Below are positions 15,188 through 24,730 of a DNA stretch of 51,279 nucleotides, in pieces; position 1 is the stretch's first letter; each line of letters opens with the position of its first letter. Source of the stretch: Candidatus Poribacteria bacterium (GTDB lineage Bacteria > Poribacteria > WGA-4E > WGA-3G); contig JAJEGI010000152.1 in NCBI GenBank assembly GCA_022819945.1, positions 1 to 51,279 on the forward strand. The letters are read 5' to 3'. The translations under genes were made by a program, and so were the position numbers. Below the pieces are notes generated by a model. The model had not been told where the DNA came from, searched no databases, and saw only the letters and a list, made by a program, of their open reading frames with translations.

Positions 15188-17210
15188 GCGGAGAAACATG
15201 CGGTGGTTTTGCTTTGTGCTTTGCAATACCCAGTGTGAGTGCAGGTAACACAGCCTCAGAAATGTCAAGGGAATAGTCAAAAATTGTCCATCCTGACGCG
15301 CCTAAGTTGCGGGACAGATATATCTGTTCGATGACCGCATCTGGTGTCAGTAGCGAATTAGAAGCAGTCGCACCGATACCGGGATAAATAGCAACGTTCT
15401 TAGGCATCAGGGCGAGTTGGTTGACTAACAATTCCGTGAAATAGTCGGTCGCTTCCGTATAGTTCATCGGACACACGAAATCGAGGTACCCCGCTTTTGC
15501 CCATGTGATCCAATCCTGTCCGATAGTCGTGATACACCCCGGATACCAGCCGAAAACCGCAGCAGAAAGCTTGATGTCAGGGTCAACCTCGCGCAGCCGT
15601 TTGTGGAGCAAGCGCACCAAACGTGTAATCTGTTGTACCCGCCACTCCGTATACTTTTCGCTATACGTACCCGTTTTTGGCAAGACGGCAGCGGGCCATT
15701 CACTAATCTGTAGTCGCGTCGCGAGCACAAATCTTTTACGACACCCTTCACAATAGCACGCGTGGCTCCCCGGATAACGGATATAATCCAGATGGATACC
15801 ATCTACATCGTAGTTCGCTACGATTTCAAGGGCACTTTCCAACTCCAACAACACATTTTTTGGATGCGAAGGGCAGAGCCAATTGAGTGCTTGTCCAGTT
15901 GCAGAGACTTGCGTACGTCCTGCTTCTCGCATTTTTTCGACGAATTCTTTCGGCGCGCCTTCCAGATTCCAGGTAATTTTCCAGACATGAACCTCTAAAC
16001 CGTGTTTATGTGCCGCCGTAACGCACGCCGCAAGTTGATCGCCGTACTGCGTAAACCTCTTGCTTTGTGGCAAAATTTTACTCGGATAATGTGCCACACC
16101 TGCCCACGCCAGGTTCGGAAGAATTATGTTCACGCCTGCTGCCGCTAATTCCTTGGCGGACCGGTCCCAATCTCCCGGGTACGCACCAAGTCCAGAGTGA
16201 TTCCACACCGCGCGTCCCTCGGTTTCAAGACTTGCGTGCGATAGGAAATACGCTTTTGAAAATGCCGCTCTGCATGCGCGGGCTGTGGTTATCGTCGTAT
16301 TGTAGACCTCATTATCATAGGCAGTGCGTGCCTGCCGCATTAAATCTTCGCCTGTTTTTAAAGCTTGGCTTGCTTCAGGGACACCGCTCTGTTGGACGAA
16401 TTGCTTCAACGCTGCAAGATCCTTTGTATGTCCAACAGTTGTCATCGTCGCTATCACCCGTTTGGCAAACGTACGTCGAAACTCTGGCACGATATGCCCT
16501 AAGAGTGCAGCGAGCATCTGCATTTTGCGCTGGATGTCGTCTGGAAGGAAGATATGACTGAAAAAGATCCCTGTCTTTCCGATAGAGAGTGCTGGTAAAC
16601 CCGTAGATTCTCCCCTGGCATTGTGCCAGTATCCGATGATCTTCGTTCCGGGTGTTGTCGGTTCTGCCACCGTGATGTTCCACGAGGCTTGTCTGATAGA
16701 TGTTGGCATATCAAGTATATCGGGAGCACTCAGCTGAATCGAATCAAAATGCCCAGGTGCCTCTTGTTTGAGCCAATTTGTTTGACGCAAGCCGAGGAGG
16801 GGTGCCACTGCATCAGGTAAAGTATAGGTTACGAACAGTTTACCACCGCTTGCTACGAAATTTTTCAATAAGTTCGCGGTTTTTGCTGTCATCACAGGGT
16901 TTAGAGGGAGAACAATCAAACGTCGGGATTTGAGTTGCGTTTCGGAAAGCGATACCTCTTCGAGCGTGACAGCGGTTAATCCGATACCGTTGAGCATTCG
17001 GTTGAATCTTTTAGCAACAGAACGCGCATATTGGACTTCTCCCTCAGATACCCGCGATGTCGCGGAGGGTACAACAATCGCAACTTCTGCTTGCTGTGCT
17101 TCGGCAAGACGAAACCCACCCATAACACACCAGAGTAATATACACACGAAAAGAGCCGTTGTGAGTGAGCATGAGAACCGTTGATTTGTATGTCTGCTCA
17201 AAATCATCAT
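15162..17210 (-). CDS. Exported glycoside-hydrolase-like protein (GHL10)
   Basis: A signal peptide (cleavage near RLAEAQQ) is followed by a glutamine-amidotransferase-like domain (about 45-260: AEVAIVVPSATSRVSEGE, then LIVLPLNPVM and FVASGGKLFVTY). From about residue 335 there is a GHL10 barrel (PF02638, YngK-like), with AAAGVNIILPNLAWAG, HVWKITWNL and the likely catalytic Asp in DGIHLDYIRYPG. Such proteins are thought to cleave cell-wall or other polysaccharides, but the substrate is unproven. The start overlaps the stop of the amidase gene as ATGA, with GAGGAG inside the amidase end, so the two are translationally coupled. The last seven residues come from a dispersed repeat. Confidence 0.8.
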   Translation of the reverse strand: MMILSRHTNQRFSCSLTTALFVCILLWCVMGGFRLAEAQQAEVAIVVPSATSRVSEGEVQYARSVAKRFNRMLNGIGLTAVTLEEVSLSETQLKSRRLIVLPLNPVMTAKTANLLKNFVASGGKLFVTYTLPDAVAPLLGLRQTNWLKQEAPGHFDSIQLSAPDILDMPTSIRQASWNITVAEPTTPGTKIIGYWHNARGESTGLPALSIGKTGIFFSHIFLPDDIQRKMQMLAALLGHIVPEFRRTFAKRVIATMTTVGHTKDLAALKQFVQQSGVPEASQALKTGEDLMRQARTAYDNEVYNTTITTARACRAAFSKAYFLSHASLETEGRAVWNHSGLGAYPGDWDRSAKELAAAGVNIILPNLAWAGVAHYPSKILPQSKRFTQYGDQLAACVTAAHKHGLEVHVWKITWNLEGAPKEFVEKMREAGRTQVSATGQALNWLCPSHPKNVLLELESALEIVANYDVDGIHLDYIRYPGSHACYCEGCRKRFVLATRLQISEWPAAVLPKTGTYSEKYTEWRVQQITRLVRLLHKRLREVDPDIKLSAAVFGWYPGCITTIGQDWITWAKAGYLDFVCPMNYTEATDYFTELLVNQLALMPKNVAIYPGIGATASNSLLTPDAVIEQIYLSRNLGASGWTIFDYSLDISEAVLPALTLGIAKHKAKPPHVSPRLKQDLQD

Positions 17211-18703
17211 CTACTCTCCTCAACACGCTTAGCGGCAAGTTTTGGACCTTCAGCTCTAACAAAAGGTGATTCGCCGGTCTTCCCCAAAAACCCATCAACG
17301 CCTTGTGCAATAGCAGTGGCAATTTTATATTGATAGGCAGTTGTCTCGAGTTTCCGTCCCTCCACTGGATTTGTCAAGAACCCAGTTTCAATGAGTATCG
17401 CAGGGACCTTTGTTCCTATCAGCACAACAAAACGGGCATGCTTTACCCCGCGGTCAATCGCTCCGGTAGCTGCCACCAATGACTGCTGCACGTGCCTCGC
17501 CAAACGTTTACTGTCTTCACTTTTGCTCTCCCGTATTAACCCCTTCAACAACGTTTCCAGCTCTTGGATACTATAGCCAGAGTCTATATTTTCTCGCGCT
17601 GCGATCTTTTCGGAGGTACTGTCTGTGCTGTTAACATTCAGGTAGTAGGTTTCAATCCCATTCGCTTTTGAACTCGTGGCGGAGTTGGCATGGATACTTA
17701 GAAAAAGGTCTGCTTTGTGTTGTGTTGCGAATTCGGTGCGTTTTTTTAATGGAATAAAGTGATTGGTATCACGTGTCATAAGTACAGTATAACCTCTTTC
17801 GGTTAAAACGTCACGAAGTTTGTGCGAGATACTCAGCACGATCCCTTTTTCTTGAAGCGTACCTCTGCCTAATGCCCCTGGATCTTTGCCACCGTGTCCA
17901 GGATCAATAACAATGGTCTTGGCAGTCAATCCAAATTCACGGGTCAGTGATTTCGGTGCTAATGGTTCAGGGTCTGGAACCGGGGCTGTCGGTTTTGGCT
18001 GTTGAGGTGGTTGAACTTGTTGTTTAGGCTGATGCTGCGGTTGCTTTTGAACCGTGCTATTTTTAGGTTGATGTTGTGATTGTGTTTGAACTTTGTCTTT
18101 AGCAGATAATATAACCGGTTTTTGTTGGGTCTTGAGTGCTTGTAGTTCATCATCAACACCGATTTTCTGATGTGTTGAAGCATCGGCAAGGCTGCCATAA
18201 CCTTGCCTCACATACGCGCGCGCTAACGCCAACTTAGCAGGGTCCGATACTTCAGAATCTGCATAACGGTTCTCAACCAATTGGTATTGCCTGATAGCCT
18301 GATGTTCGTCGCCAATATAGTCGTAGCAACGTCCTAACCAGTAGTGAGCAAGCGGCACATACTCCGAGTTAGGATAGGTGTGAACCAGTTTTCGGAGTGC
18401 TTTAATCGCCTGCTGCGGGCCTTCGGTGTCACCAATCCGGATGCTCCACATCCAACTTGAAGCGATCGCGTATTGCGCGTCATCCGCTGACGGCCCTTGG
18501 ACATCCGCATCAATAACCTTTTGGAACTCTGAAATAAGGGCACGCCACTGCTTAGTAGTGGCTGGCGTTGTACCGGTTGTATACGCATGATGGCGTAGTG
18601 AAGCCGCTTCATATAATGAAATCTCTTTATATCCGGACATGCTCATACACCCAGACAATATTGCCAGAGAGAGTCCCAGCAGACAAAAACAATACGTTTT
18701 CAT
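17207..18703 (-). CDS. N-acetylmuramoyl-L-alanine amidase lipoprotein with TPR region
   Basis: The start is placed at 18703, with AGAGGAAA upstream, because it gives a lipoprotein signal: LAILSGC, with Cys19 as the lipid-bearing residue. Residues 40-190 carry TPR-like helices (AIKALRKLVHTYPNSEYVPL, AHYWLGRCYDYIGDEHQAI). A Gln/Pro-rich linker (about 215-265) leads to an Amidase_3 domain. Its zinc and catalytic residues are visible: His in IDPGHGGKDPGA, Glu in LQEKGIVL, His in FLSIHAN and Glu in ILIETGFLTN. The enzyme cuts the peptide stem from peptidoglycan in the periplasm. The TPR part probably mediates protein contacts. The GHL10 gene follows in an ATGA overlap. Confidence 0.9.
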   Translation of the reverse strand: MKTYCFCLLGLSLAILSGCMSMSGYKEISLYEAASLRHHAYTTGTTPATTKQWRALISEFQKVIDADVQGPSADDAQYAIASSWMWSIRIGDTEGPQQAIKALRKLVHTYPNSEYVPLAHYWLGRCYDYIGDEHQAIRQYQLVENRYADSEVSDPAKLALARAYVRQGYGSLADASTHQKIGVDDELQALKTQQKPVILSAKDKVQTQSQHQPKNSTVQKQPQHQPKQQVQPPQQPKPTAPVPDPEPLAPKSLTREFGLTAKTIVIDPGHGGKDPGALGRGTLQEKGIVLSISHKLRDVLTERGYTVLMTRDTNHFIPLKKRTEFATQHKADLFLSIHANSATSSKANGIETYYLNVNSTDSTSEKIAARENIDSGYSIQELETLLKGLIRESKSEDSKRLARHVQQSLVAATGAIDRGVKHARFVVLIGTKVPAILIETGFLTNPVEGRKLETTAYQYKIATAIAQGVDGFLGKTGESPFVRAEGPKLAAKRVEESR

Positions 18704-18894
18704 ATTTTTTCCTCTCTTACATGATGTTTGTTTTCCGATCTCTGTAGTATGCCATAAAATAAAACGAAATATTCGCATCTTTCGTTACTAAATTGTGCTA
18801 TTACGATAGCGATCAGCCATCAGCATGCTTCGCAGTGAGAACAATCAGTGAAGTACCGTGAATTGAATAACTCTGGAACAACCACACTTCGCTG

Positions 18895-18923
18895 TTGACC
18901 CGTATTACAATCGCTGCTATACT
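18895..18923 (+). promoter_or_regulatory. Promoter of the PhyH gene
   Basis: TTGACC (18895-18900) and TATACT (18918-18923) are separated by 17 bases. The ATG at 18966 follows a GGAAGGGA ribosome site. Confidence 0.65.
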
Positions 18924-18965
18924 GACATCTCACAACTGATTCTGAATATAGATGGAAGGGAACCG

Positions 18966-19673
18966 ATGGAACTGACTCCGCAAGAAATCCAACTGTTTCG
19001 TCACAACGGCTTCATCAAATTTCCGACCCAACTCTCTACGGATCACGTAACGGCATTAAAAGCGGCGGCGTTGAAGGACATGGCAGAAGCTGTAGAACCT
19101 GTGGTCAGACAAGATGATAGGATCATCCGAATCTCCGCGATCTGGGAACGCGGCGGTATTTTCCGAAAAACGATTACATGTGATGAGATTCTTAATCCAC
19201 TGGAATCGCTATTAGGTTCGGATATAGAATTCGTGTTAAATCGCCACAATCATATCTATCTCCGAGACGCGGGTTCAAGCCATTCGCTTGCGTTGCATCG
19301 TGATGTCCGTCATTGGTCTCGGACAATAGCGACGGTCTTGGTCTATCTGGAGGACACAAATTTGGAGAATGGTTGCACACGCGTTGTACCCGGATCACAC
19401 CATCTACCTGCTTTCGCTGATCTCAAAGATGATGCCGTTCAAGGGATCGCTGCGAGTCAAGCGATTCCGTTACCGATGCCAGCAGGGGGCTTGCTCGCGA
19501 TTGATAGCATGATCATCCATTCGACGGGCATCAATCGGACTGACGGCACGCGGATGAGTATGACGCTCGGTTATCACAGTGCGGATGAACTGGCGTGGGA
19601 AGACAATCCACGGAGAGTGCTTGTCCGCGGCACGCGACCTTACCGAGGCAACGATAAGCCAACGGAGTATTAG
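18966..19673 (+). CDS. Phytanoyl-CoA dioxygenase family protein (PhyH)
   Basis: This is a non-haem Fe(II)/2-oxoglutarate dioxygenase of the PhyH family. The iron ligands are HRD (H111, D113) and H185 in IIHSTGINRT. R191 would bind 2-oxoglutarate. The blocks LVYLEDTNLENGCTRVVPGSHH and GGLLAIDSMIIHSTG are characteristic. At 235 residues it is slightly shorter than usual. The substrate cannot be deduced; many relatives hydroxylate small secondary metabolites rather than phytanoyl-CoA. It stands alone with its own promoter upstream of the tRNA genes. Confidence 0.88.
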   Translation: MELTPQEIQLFRHNGFIKFPTQLSTDHVTALKAAALKDMAEAVEPVVRQDDRIIRISAIWERGGIFRKTITCDEILNPLESLLGSDIEFVLNRHNHIYLRDAGSSHSLALHRDVRHWSRTIATVLVYLEDTNLENGCTRVVPGSHHLPAFADLKDDAVQGIAASQAIPLPMPAGGLLAIDSMIIHSTGINRTDGTRMSMTLGYHSADELAWEDNPRRVLVRGTRPYRGNDKPTEY

Positions 19674-19783
19674 CAGTGGTGCGGAATTTATTCTGCAATT
19701 AGGGTCAATTGGCAAGCAATGTTTGAAAATTATTTTGATAAGGGCTGTTGTTGATTATTTTTTCGGAAAAAAGCAATTTTTTC

Positions 19784-19812
19784 TTGACAAACATTAGACT
19801 ATGTGGTATACT
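19784..19812 (+). promoter_or_regulatory. Promoter of the tRNA operon
   Basis: TTGACA (19784-19789) and TATACT (19807-19812) are spaced by 17 bases, close to the consensus and as expected for a stable-RNA operon. Confidence 0.75.
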
Positions 19813-19854
19813 TAATAACGTCCTTGAGATGAGATAGCATCGAAATCTCATTTT

Positions 19855-19928
19855 GGGCGGGTAGCTCAGGTGGCTAGAGCGACAGCCTTACAAGCTGTAG
19901 GTCACAGGTTCAAGTCCTGTCCCGCCTA
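19855..19928 (+). tRNA. tRNA-Val (anticodon TAC)
   Basis: A complete cloverleaf is visible: acceptor GGGCGGG/CCCGCCT, D stem GCTC/GAGC, anticodon stem ACAGC/GCTGT with loop CTTACAA (anticodon TAC at 19889-19891), and T stem ACAGG/CCTGT with loop TTCAAGT. The discriminator base is A and the CCA tail is not encoded. The first acceptor pair is a G-T wobble. Confidence 0.93.
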
Positions 19929-19947
19929 CCTGTTAGGAATTTTTTAT

Positions 19948-20022
19948 GGGCTCGTGGCGCAGTTGGTTTAGCGCGCCTGCCTGTCACGCAGGAGGTCGCG
20001 GGTTCAAGTCCCGTCGGGCCCG
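19948..20022 (+). tRNA. tRNA-Asp (anticodon GTC)
   Basis: The cloverleaf has acceptor GGGCTCG/CGGGCCC, D stem GCGC/GCGC, anticodon stem CCTGC/GCAGG with loop CTGTCAC (anticodon GTC), and T loop TTCAAGT. The discriminator is G, as expected for tRNA-Asp, and CCA is not encoded. It lies 19 bases after tRNA-Val in the same transcript. Confidence 0.94.
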
Positions 20023-20043
20023 TTTTTCATTACACTGAATTAG

Positions 20044-20077
20044 CCACAGGTTGTGTTCTACAATGCTGTGGTTTTTT
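20044..20077 (+). terminator. Intrinsic terminator of the tRNA operon
   Basis: CCACAG pairs with CTGTGG, with an inner TTGT/ACAA pairing, and six T residues follow directly. This is a textbook rho-independent terminator 22 bases after tRNA-Asp. Confidence 0.85.
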
Positions 20078-20177
20078 CGTTACAGGATAGTCTTCCCGAT
20101 TATTGGCAACAATATAGTTGACGTACCGGACACTAAACAGACAGTCATAAATCTAAAAATGGAGGAGCGGCACCGCC

Positions 20178-21467
20178 GTGATTGATCTTAAATTTATTCG
20201 CGAAAATACCGAAGCTGTGCGTCAGATGTTGGCTGATCGGCATACGGAAGCTGATTTAGACCAGTTGGTAGCACTGGATACACGTTGGCGTGAGAATTTG
20301 ACACACACCCAATCCCTTAAAGCGCATCAAAACCAAGTCTCACAACAGATTGCCGAGCGCAAAAAGGCAAAACAGGATGCGACGGAAACCATCACTGAGA
20401 TGCGGGAATTGTCCCAAAAAATCAAGGAACTCACTGCTGAAAACAATGATACAAAAGCTGAGATAGACGCTATCCTGCTGACAATTCCGAATATGCCAGA
20501 GGCAAGCACACCTGTCGGCACTAGTGAAGACGATAATATCGAAATCAAGACGTGGGGTGAATTGCCCAATTTTGATTTTGAATTGAAACCGCACTGGGAA
20601 ATCGCTGAACAGTTGGATATCGTCGATTTTCAACGCGGTGCTAAGGTCGCAGGCAGCAATTTTGTGCTCTTCAAAGGCTTAGGGGCGCGGTTAGAACGTG
20701 CACTGATTCAATTTATGCTCGATCTGCATACGACGCAACACGGTTATACCGAAGTCTCACCGCCGTTTCTTGCCAATCGACCGACAATGACAGGAACAGG
20801 ACAACTCCCTAAATTTGAGGCAGACATGTACCGCTGCGACAGAGACGAAGAGAACCCCGATAGCGATCTGTTTCTCATTCCAACCGCTGAAGTTCCTGTG
20901 ACAAACCTTTTCGCAGATGAGATCCTTGCCAGTGATGATTTACCTATCTACTATACCGCTTATACACCGTGTTTCCGACGTGAAGCAGGTGCTTATGGTA
21001 AGGATACACGCGGCTTACAGCGCATCCATCAATTTGACAAGGTGGAGATGGTGAAATTCACTACTCCTGAAACCTCTTATACCGAACATGAATCTTTATT
21101 GGAAAATGCTGAAAGTGTTTTGCAGGCACTCGGTTTACCTTACCGCGTCGTGCAACATTGCACAGTGGAACTCGGTTTCGCTGCAGCGAAATGTTATGAC
21201 ATAGAGGTATGGGCACCTGCTCGACAACGGTTTTTGGAGGTCTCCTCCTGTAGCAACTTCGAGGCGTTTCAGGCACGTCGCGCGAATATCCGTTACCGTC
21301 CGGAAGCGGGTGCGAAACCGGAGTTCGTTCATACGCTCAACGCGTCCGGTACGGCACTGCCACGCGTCGTCATCGCGCTCCTTGAGACATATCAGAATTC
21401 GGATGGCACAGTGCGTATCCCTGCGGTGTTACAACCGTATATGGGGGGTCTGACGCAAATTGGATGA
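20178..21467 (+). CDS. serS: Serine--tRNA ligase
   Basis: At 429 residues it has the standard length. An N-terminal coiled-coil arm (about 25-105) is followed by a class II aminoacyl-tRNA synthetase core. Motif 2 is seen as [20 protein letters not shown] and motif 3 region as [15 protein letters not shown] with NASGTALPR. The enzyme charges tRNA-Ser in the cytoplasm. The start is GTG with GGAGGAG about 10 bases upstream. No T-box or other leader structure is seen in the 100 bases after the tRNA terminator. Confidence 0.96.
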   Translation: MIDLKFIRENTEAVRQMLADRHTEADLDQLVALDTRWRENLTHTQSLKAHQNQVSQQIAERKKAKQDATETITEMRELSQKIKELTAENNDTKAEIDAILLTIPNMPEASTPVGTSEDDNIEIKTWGELPNFDFELKPHWEIAEQLDIVDFQRGAKVAGSNFVLFKGLGARLERALIQFMLDLHTTQHGYTEVSPPFLANRPTMTGTGQLPKFEADMYRCDRDEENPDSDLFLIPTAEVPVTNLFADEILASDDLPIYYTAYTPCFRREAGAYGKDTRGLQRIHQFDKVEMVKFTTPETSYTEHESLLENAESVLQALGLPYRVVQHCTVELGFAAAKCYDIEVWAPARQRFLEVSSCSNFEAFQARRANIRYRPEAGAKPEFVHTLNASGTALPRVVIALLETYQNSDGTVRIPAVLQPYMGGLTQIG

Positions 21468-21485
21468 TAATCGTGAATTCAAGTC

Positions 21486-22457
21486 ATGGAAAAATTTATC
21501 AACCAAATCATTCACGGCGACTGTATAGAAGTTATGCAGGACATACCTTCAGACAGTATTGATGTTACATTTGCCGATCCCCCGTTTAACCTGAAAAAGA
21601 AATACGGGACCTATAAAGACGAAAAAGAGACAGACGACTACCTCAATTGGTGTAGACAATGGATCTTAGAGATGGTGAGAATCACAAAACCGAGTGGATC
21701 CATCTTTGTTCACAACATTCCAAAATGGTTGACCTATTATGCCAGTTTTCTAAATGAAGTCGCAGATTTTCGGCACTGGATTTCATGGGACGCACCAACC
21801 GCTCCGATGGGCAAAACCTTGCAACCGTCGCACTACGGCATCTTATTTTACGCGAAAAATCAACAAGAAAACAAATTTTCTGAAATCCGCTACCCGCACA
21901 GAAGGTGTCGGAAGTGTGGCTATTTGCTAAAAGACTACGGTGGAAAAAAGAAGATTTTGCATCCCTTTGGTCCCCTTGTTTCCGATGTCTGGTCGGATAT
22001 TCATCGCATTCGCCATAACAAACATAGGGATCCGCACCCTTGCCAACTCCCAGTTCATCTCTTAGAACGTCTTATTTTGATGAGCACGGATGAGGGAGAC
22101 GTGATCTTAGACCCATTCATGGGGACTGGCACAACAGCGGTGGCGGCTGCAAGATTAGGAAGAAAAGTTATTGGTATAGACTTGGACCCACAATATGTAG
22201 AAATCACACAGCAAAAGTTAGCACAAGAACTGCCGAACTCTAAGATTGGCGATATATGGGTGAGTTTCCACCGCGGCGAAATCATCACAATTGCTGACAA
22301 AGATTGGGAGTTGTTGAAGCCATATTTTGTGATTCCAGAAGACATGCGGCACATAGATTTTGAAAAAATTAAAACAGGTGGGACAGTAATAGCAACAATA
22401 CCGCAAACACCCCAACTTCAGATGGAACTCCAAGAGGAACACTGTGATTGCTATTAG
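21486..22457 (+). CDS. Site-specific DNA methyltransferase (N6-adenine type, beta class)
   Basis: The catalytic motif DPPF (31-34) comes before the S-adenosylmethionine motif DPFMGTGTT (209-217), the order of beta-class enzymes. DPPF suggests N6-adenine methylation. Between them is a target-recognition region that contains a CRKC knuckle (141-144) and a DPHPCQLP block (182-189). The KVIGIDLDPQYVEI block completes the cofactor pocket. A C-terminal extension of about 75 residues is unassigned. No restriction enzyme gene is nearby, so it is probably a solitary methylase. It starts 18 bases after serS. Confidence 0.85.
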   Translation: MEKFINQIIHGDCIEVMQDIPSDSIDVTFADPPFNLKKKYGTYKDEKETDDYLNWCRQWILEMVRITKPSGSIFVHNIPKWLTYYASFLNEVADFRHWISWDAPTAPMGKTLQPSHYGILFYAKNQQENKFSEIRYPHRRCRKCGYLLKDYGGKKKILHPFGPLVSDVWSDIHRIRHNKHRDPHPCQLPVHLLERLILMSTDEGDVILDPFMGTGTTAVAAARLGRKVIGIDLDPQYVEITQQKLAQELPNSKIGDIWVSFHRGEIITIADKDWELLKPYFVIPEDMRHIDFEKIKTGGTVIATIPQTPQLQMELQEEHCDCY

Positions 22458-22491
22458 GGATTGCCCACACGTCATTTTGTTTATTAAAAAA

Positions 22492-23598
22492 CTAAGTATT
22501 GGATGTCATGCGTGGTCGAAGCACCTTAAGCTCTTTGAGCAGCACATCTCTTTTCGCTACTTCTTCCTGATTGAGTTGGTTCGTGTCCTCATTGTCTGTC
22601 TTCACCGCAAATCCGGCATCCCTGATCATCTCAAGCGTCCGCGATGCCGTCGATCCTTCCGCATTCAGATAGCCATCAATAAACATAGAATTTGCCGGAT
22701 AGAGTGCCATCACTTCCATACTCCGCAGATGATGTTCTCTACCTGCAGCGACCCGTATCTCTGCTCGTGGATTCAGGAATCGATACAGACACAGCACTCG
22801 GAGACAATAATCCGGGGTTAAAGTAGTAGGTACACTCCGCTGGGTTTCCGTATCAAACTCTGACAACTGCGTGCCGGATATCGGTAAGAAAAAGTTGACG
22901 GGTAATGAGGCAACCTCAAGCTGTCGGAGTGCTTTCGCCACTTTAATTAAGTCATCTGTCTCTTCACCCATCCCAACGATTACACCTGAACAACAGGCAA
23001 GTCCAACTGTTTGCGCGGCTTGTAATGTTTCCATCCTATCCTGATAAGTGTGTGTGCTACAGATATTCGGATAGTGTGCCTCGGAAGTGTTCAAATTATG
23101 GTTCAATCTATCTAATCCCGCCTCCTTCAAGATATGGGCAGATGCTACGTCAATCAATCCGGCAGAGAGACACACCTCAATCGGATAACGTGCCTTCACA
23201 GCCCGGATGAGTTCGGCAAGGTGTGATACCCGCTTTGGCGAGGGGCCCCGTCCACTCATGACGATGCAGTAACGATACGCGCCAGATTCATAAGCGCGTT
23301 TCGCTTCTTCCAGAATCTCAGCATCGGGTTTTAAGGGATACGCCTCAATGTCTGTTGTTGCTGAATTTGCCTGCGCGCAATAGCCACAATCCTCTGGACA
23401 GTAGCCGTTCTGTGCATTGTTGAGGATATGGAGTTGAACTTCGTTTTGGAAGTAGGTTTTACGAACCTGATATGCAGCGTCTAAGAGCAGAAGTAATTCT
23501 ACATCCGACCCTGTTAGTATCTTTTCGCAACAAGCATCGGAGAGCAATGCACCTTGGAGGCTGGTAGTTGTTAATTCGTGATAAAATGCAATCTTCAT
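22492..23598 (-). CDS. bioB: Biotin synthase
   Basis: This radical SAM enzyme inserts sulfur into dethiobiotin, the last step of biotin synthesis. The cluster motif is GYCPEDCGYC (C67, C71, C74). Other hallmarks are QNEVQLHILNNAQNGYCPED, RLNHNLNTSEAHYPNICSTH and AAGREHHLRS (the last holding the Arg ligand of the second iron-sulfur cluster). The length, 368 residues, is normal with a C-terminal extension of about 30. The other biotin genes are not in the window. It converges with the methyltransferase gene and lies 64 bases after pyrK on the same strand. Confidence 0.93.
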   Translation of the reverse strand: MKIAFYHELTTTSLQGALLSDACCEKILTGSDVELLLLLDAAYQVRKTYFQNEVQLHILNNAQNGYCPEDCGYCAQANSATTDIEAYPLKPDAEILEEAKRAYESGAYRYCIVMSGRGPSPKRVSHLAELIRAVKARYPIEVCLSAGLIDVASAHILKEAGLDRLNHNLNTSEAHYPNICSTHTYQDRMETLQAAQTVGLACCSGVIVGMGEETDDLIKVAKALRQLEVASLPVNFFLPISGTQLSEFDTETQRSVPTTLTPDYCLRVLCLYRFLNPRAEIRVAAGREHHLRSMEVMALYPANSMFIDGYLNAEGSTASRTLEMIRDAGFAVKTDNEDTNQLNQEEVAKRDVLLKELKVLRPRMTSNT

Positions 23599-23661
23599 CT
23601 TTAATTTTTCTTATTTGCTATAATTTCACACAAATGTGCCCATGTTTCTTTCAAGCATTTC

Positions 23662-24477
23662 CTAAACGTCCCACGCAATATCGGTTGCATCAAAGACGGG
23701 CCCCTCGGTGCAAACACGTTGGTACTCAACGGTATTCGTGTCAATACGAACAGGGCAAACACAGCCGAGGCATACCCCCATTGCACACCCCATCCGATTC
23801 TCCATAGCAATTTGTGTCGGCACCTCAAAGTCAACTGTTATCTTTGCGACGGCAGAAAGCATCCCGTGTGGGCCGCACGCATAAACCGTTGGATGTTGCC
23901 AAGCGGTACCCTCAAGTAGGTCTGTGAGGATGTCAGTGACATACCCGTGATGCCCGACGCTGCCATCATCTGTGGCAATATGCACCGTGATACCGATAGC
24001 TTCTAAATCCGTCACACTTAAAAGTCGTGCGCGATGTTGGGCTCCCACCAATCCGAAAGTGTGTATACCGTTCCTACGCAATGCGACAGCCAACAACATG
24101 AGCGAAGCGATGCCAGCACCGCCACCAACAAGGATTGCGGGTTCAGGTTTTACAGTAAAATCGAAAGTATTACCGAGCGGTCCCAATATATGTAGCGGTG
24201 CGTCTTTCGGCATCTCCGACAACCGTTTCGTCCCCTCACCAATAATTTGATAGAGCATTGTTATCTCACGACCTTCCACTGTATAGATTGTGAAAGGTCG
24301 GCGGAGTAGCAGACCCGTATCTTGCGAAATCATCACATGAATGAACTGCCCTGGACGTGCGTGTTGAGCGATTTCGGGACATTCACAACGTAACAGATAA
24401 TGTGCTTCCGCTACTGCTTCGTTTGAGAGGACAGTGGTGTGGATATCGTAAGTATTCGATAAACGGTTATTTCGCAT
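23662..24477 (-). CDS. pyrK: Dihydroorotate dehydrogenase electron-transfer subunit (PyrK-like)
   Basis: A ferredoxin-reductase-like FAD domain (RPFTIY, GPLGNTFD), an NAD-binding block (VGGGAGIASLMLL) and a C-terminal [2Fe-2S] cysteine set (GCAMGVCLGCVC ... VCTEGP) are in the order seen in PyrK. PyrK passes electrons from dihydroorotate oxidation to NAD. I place the start at the ATG at 24477 because family members begin near there, although no clear ribosome site is seen; an upstream in-frame extension with a hydrophobic stretch is possible. The partner PyrD is not adjacent, which is unusual, so another reductase role cannot be excluded. Confidence 0.82.
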   Translation of the reverse strand: MRNNRLSNTYDIHTTVLSNEAVAEAHYLLRCECPEIAQHARPGQFIHVMISQDTGLLLRRPFTIYTVEGREITMLYQIIGEGTKRLSEMPKDAPLHILGPLGNTFDFTVKPEPAILVGGGAGIASLMLLAVALRRNGIHTFGLVGAQHRARLLSVTDLEAIGITVHIATDDGSVGHHGYVTDILTDLLEGTAWQHPTVYACGPHGMLSAVAKITVDFEVPTQIAMENRMGCAMGVCLGCVCPVRIDTNTVEYQRVCTEGPVFDATDIAWDV

Positions 24478-24730
24478 AGCATATATGTTACCATGAAAAA
24501 TTGAATATAGCAAGACCAATCCAAAAGCGAAAACAGGATAATGGCGCCCGATTATGAATCGCTGCCGCGTGAGAAAACGTTTTACTATCTTTTTATCAAT
24601 AGACGTATCTAACAGAGTAAGTGTGATCTTCAGTGCTTGTAATTCCATATTAAATGATTACAGCAATCACAAATTTACTTGCAATATTTGGAAATTATGC
24701 TACGATTATGCACTGGGAGAACAATACATT

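Noticed and set aside
16067..16561. Open frame of about 160 codons on the plus strand inside the GHL10 gene
   Set aside because: It has no ribosome site or recognisable domain and lies opposite a well-supported gene.
20078..20177. T-box or other leader regulating serS
   Set aside because: Only 100 bases lie between the tRNA terminator and the start codon, with no T-box core sequence or fitting hairpins.
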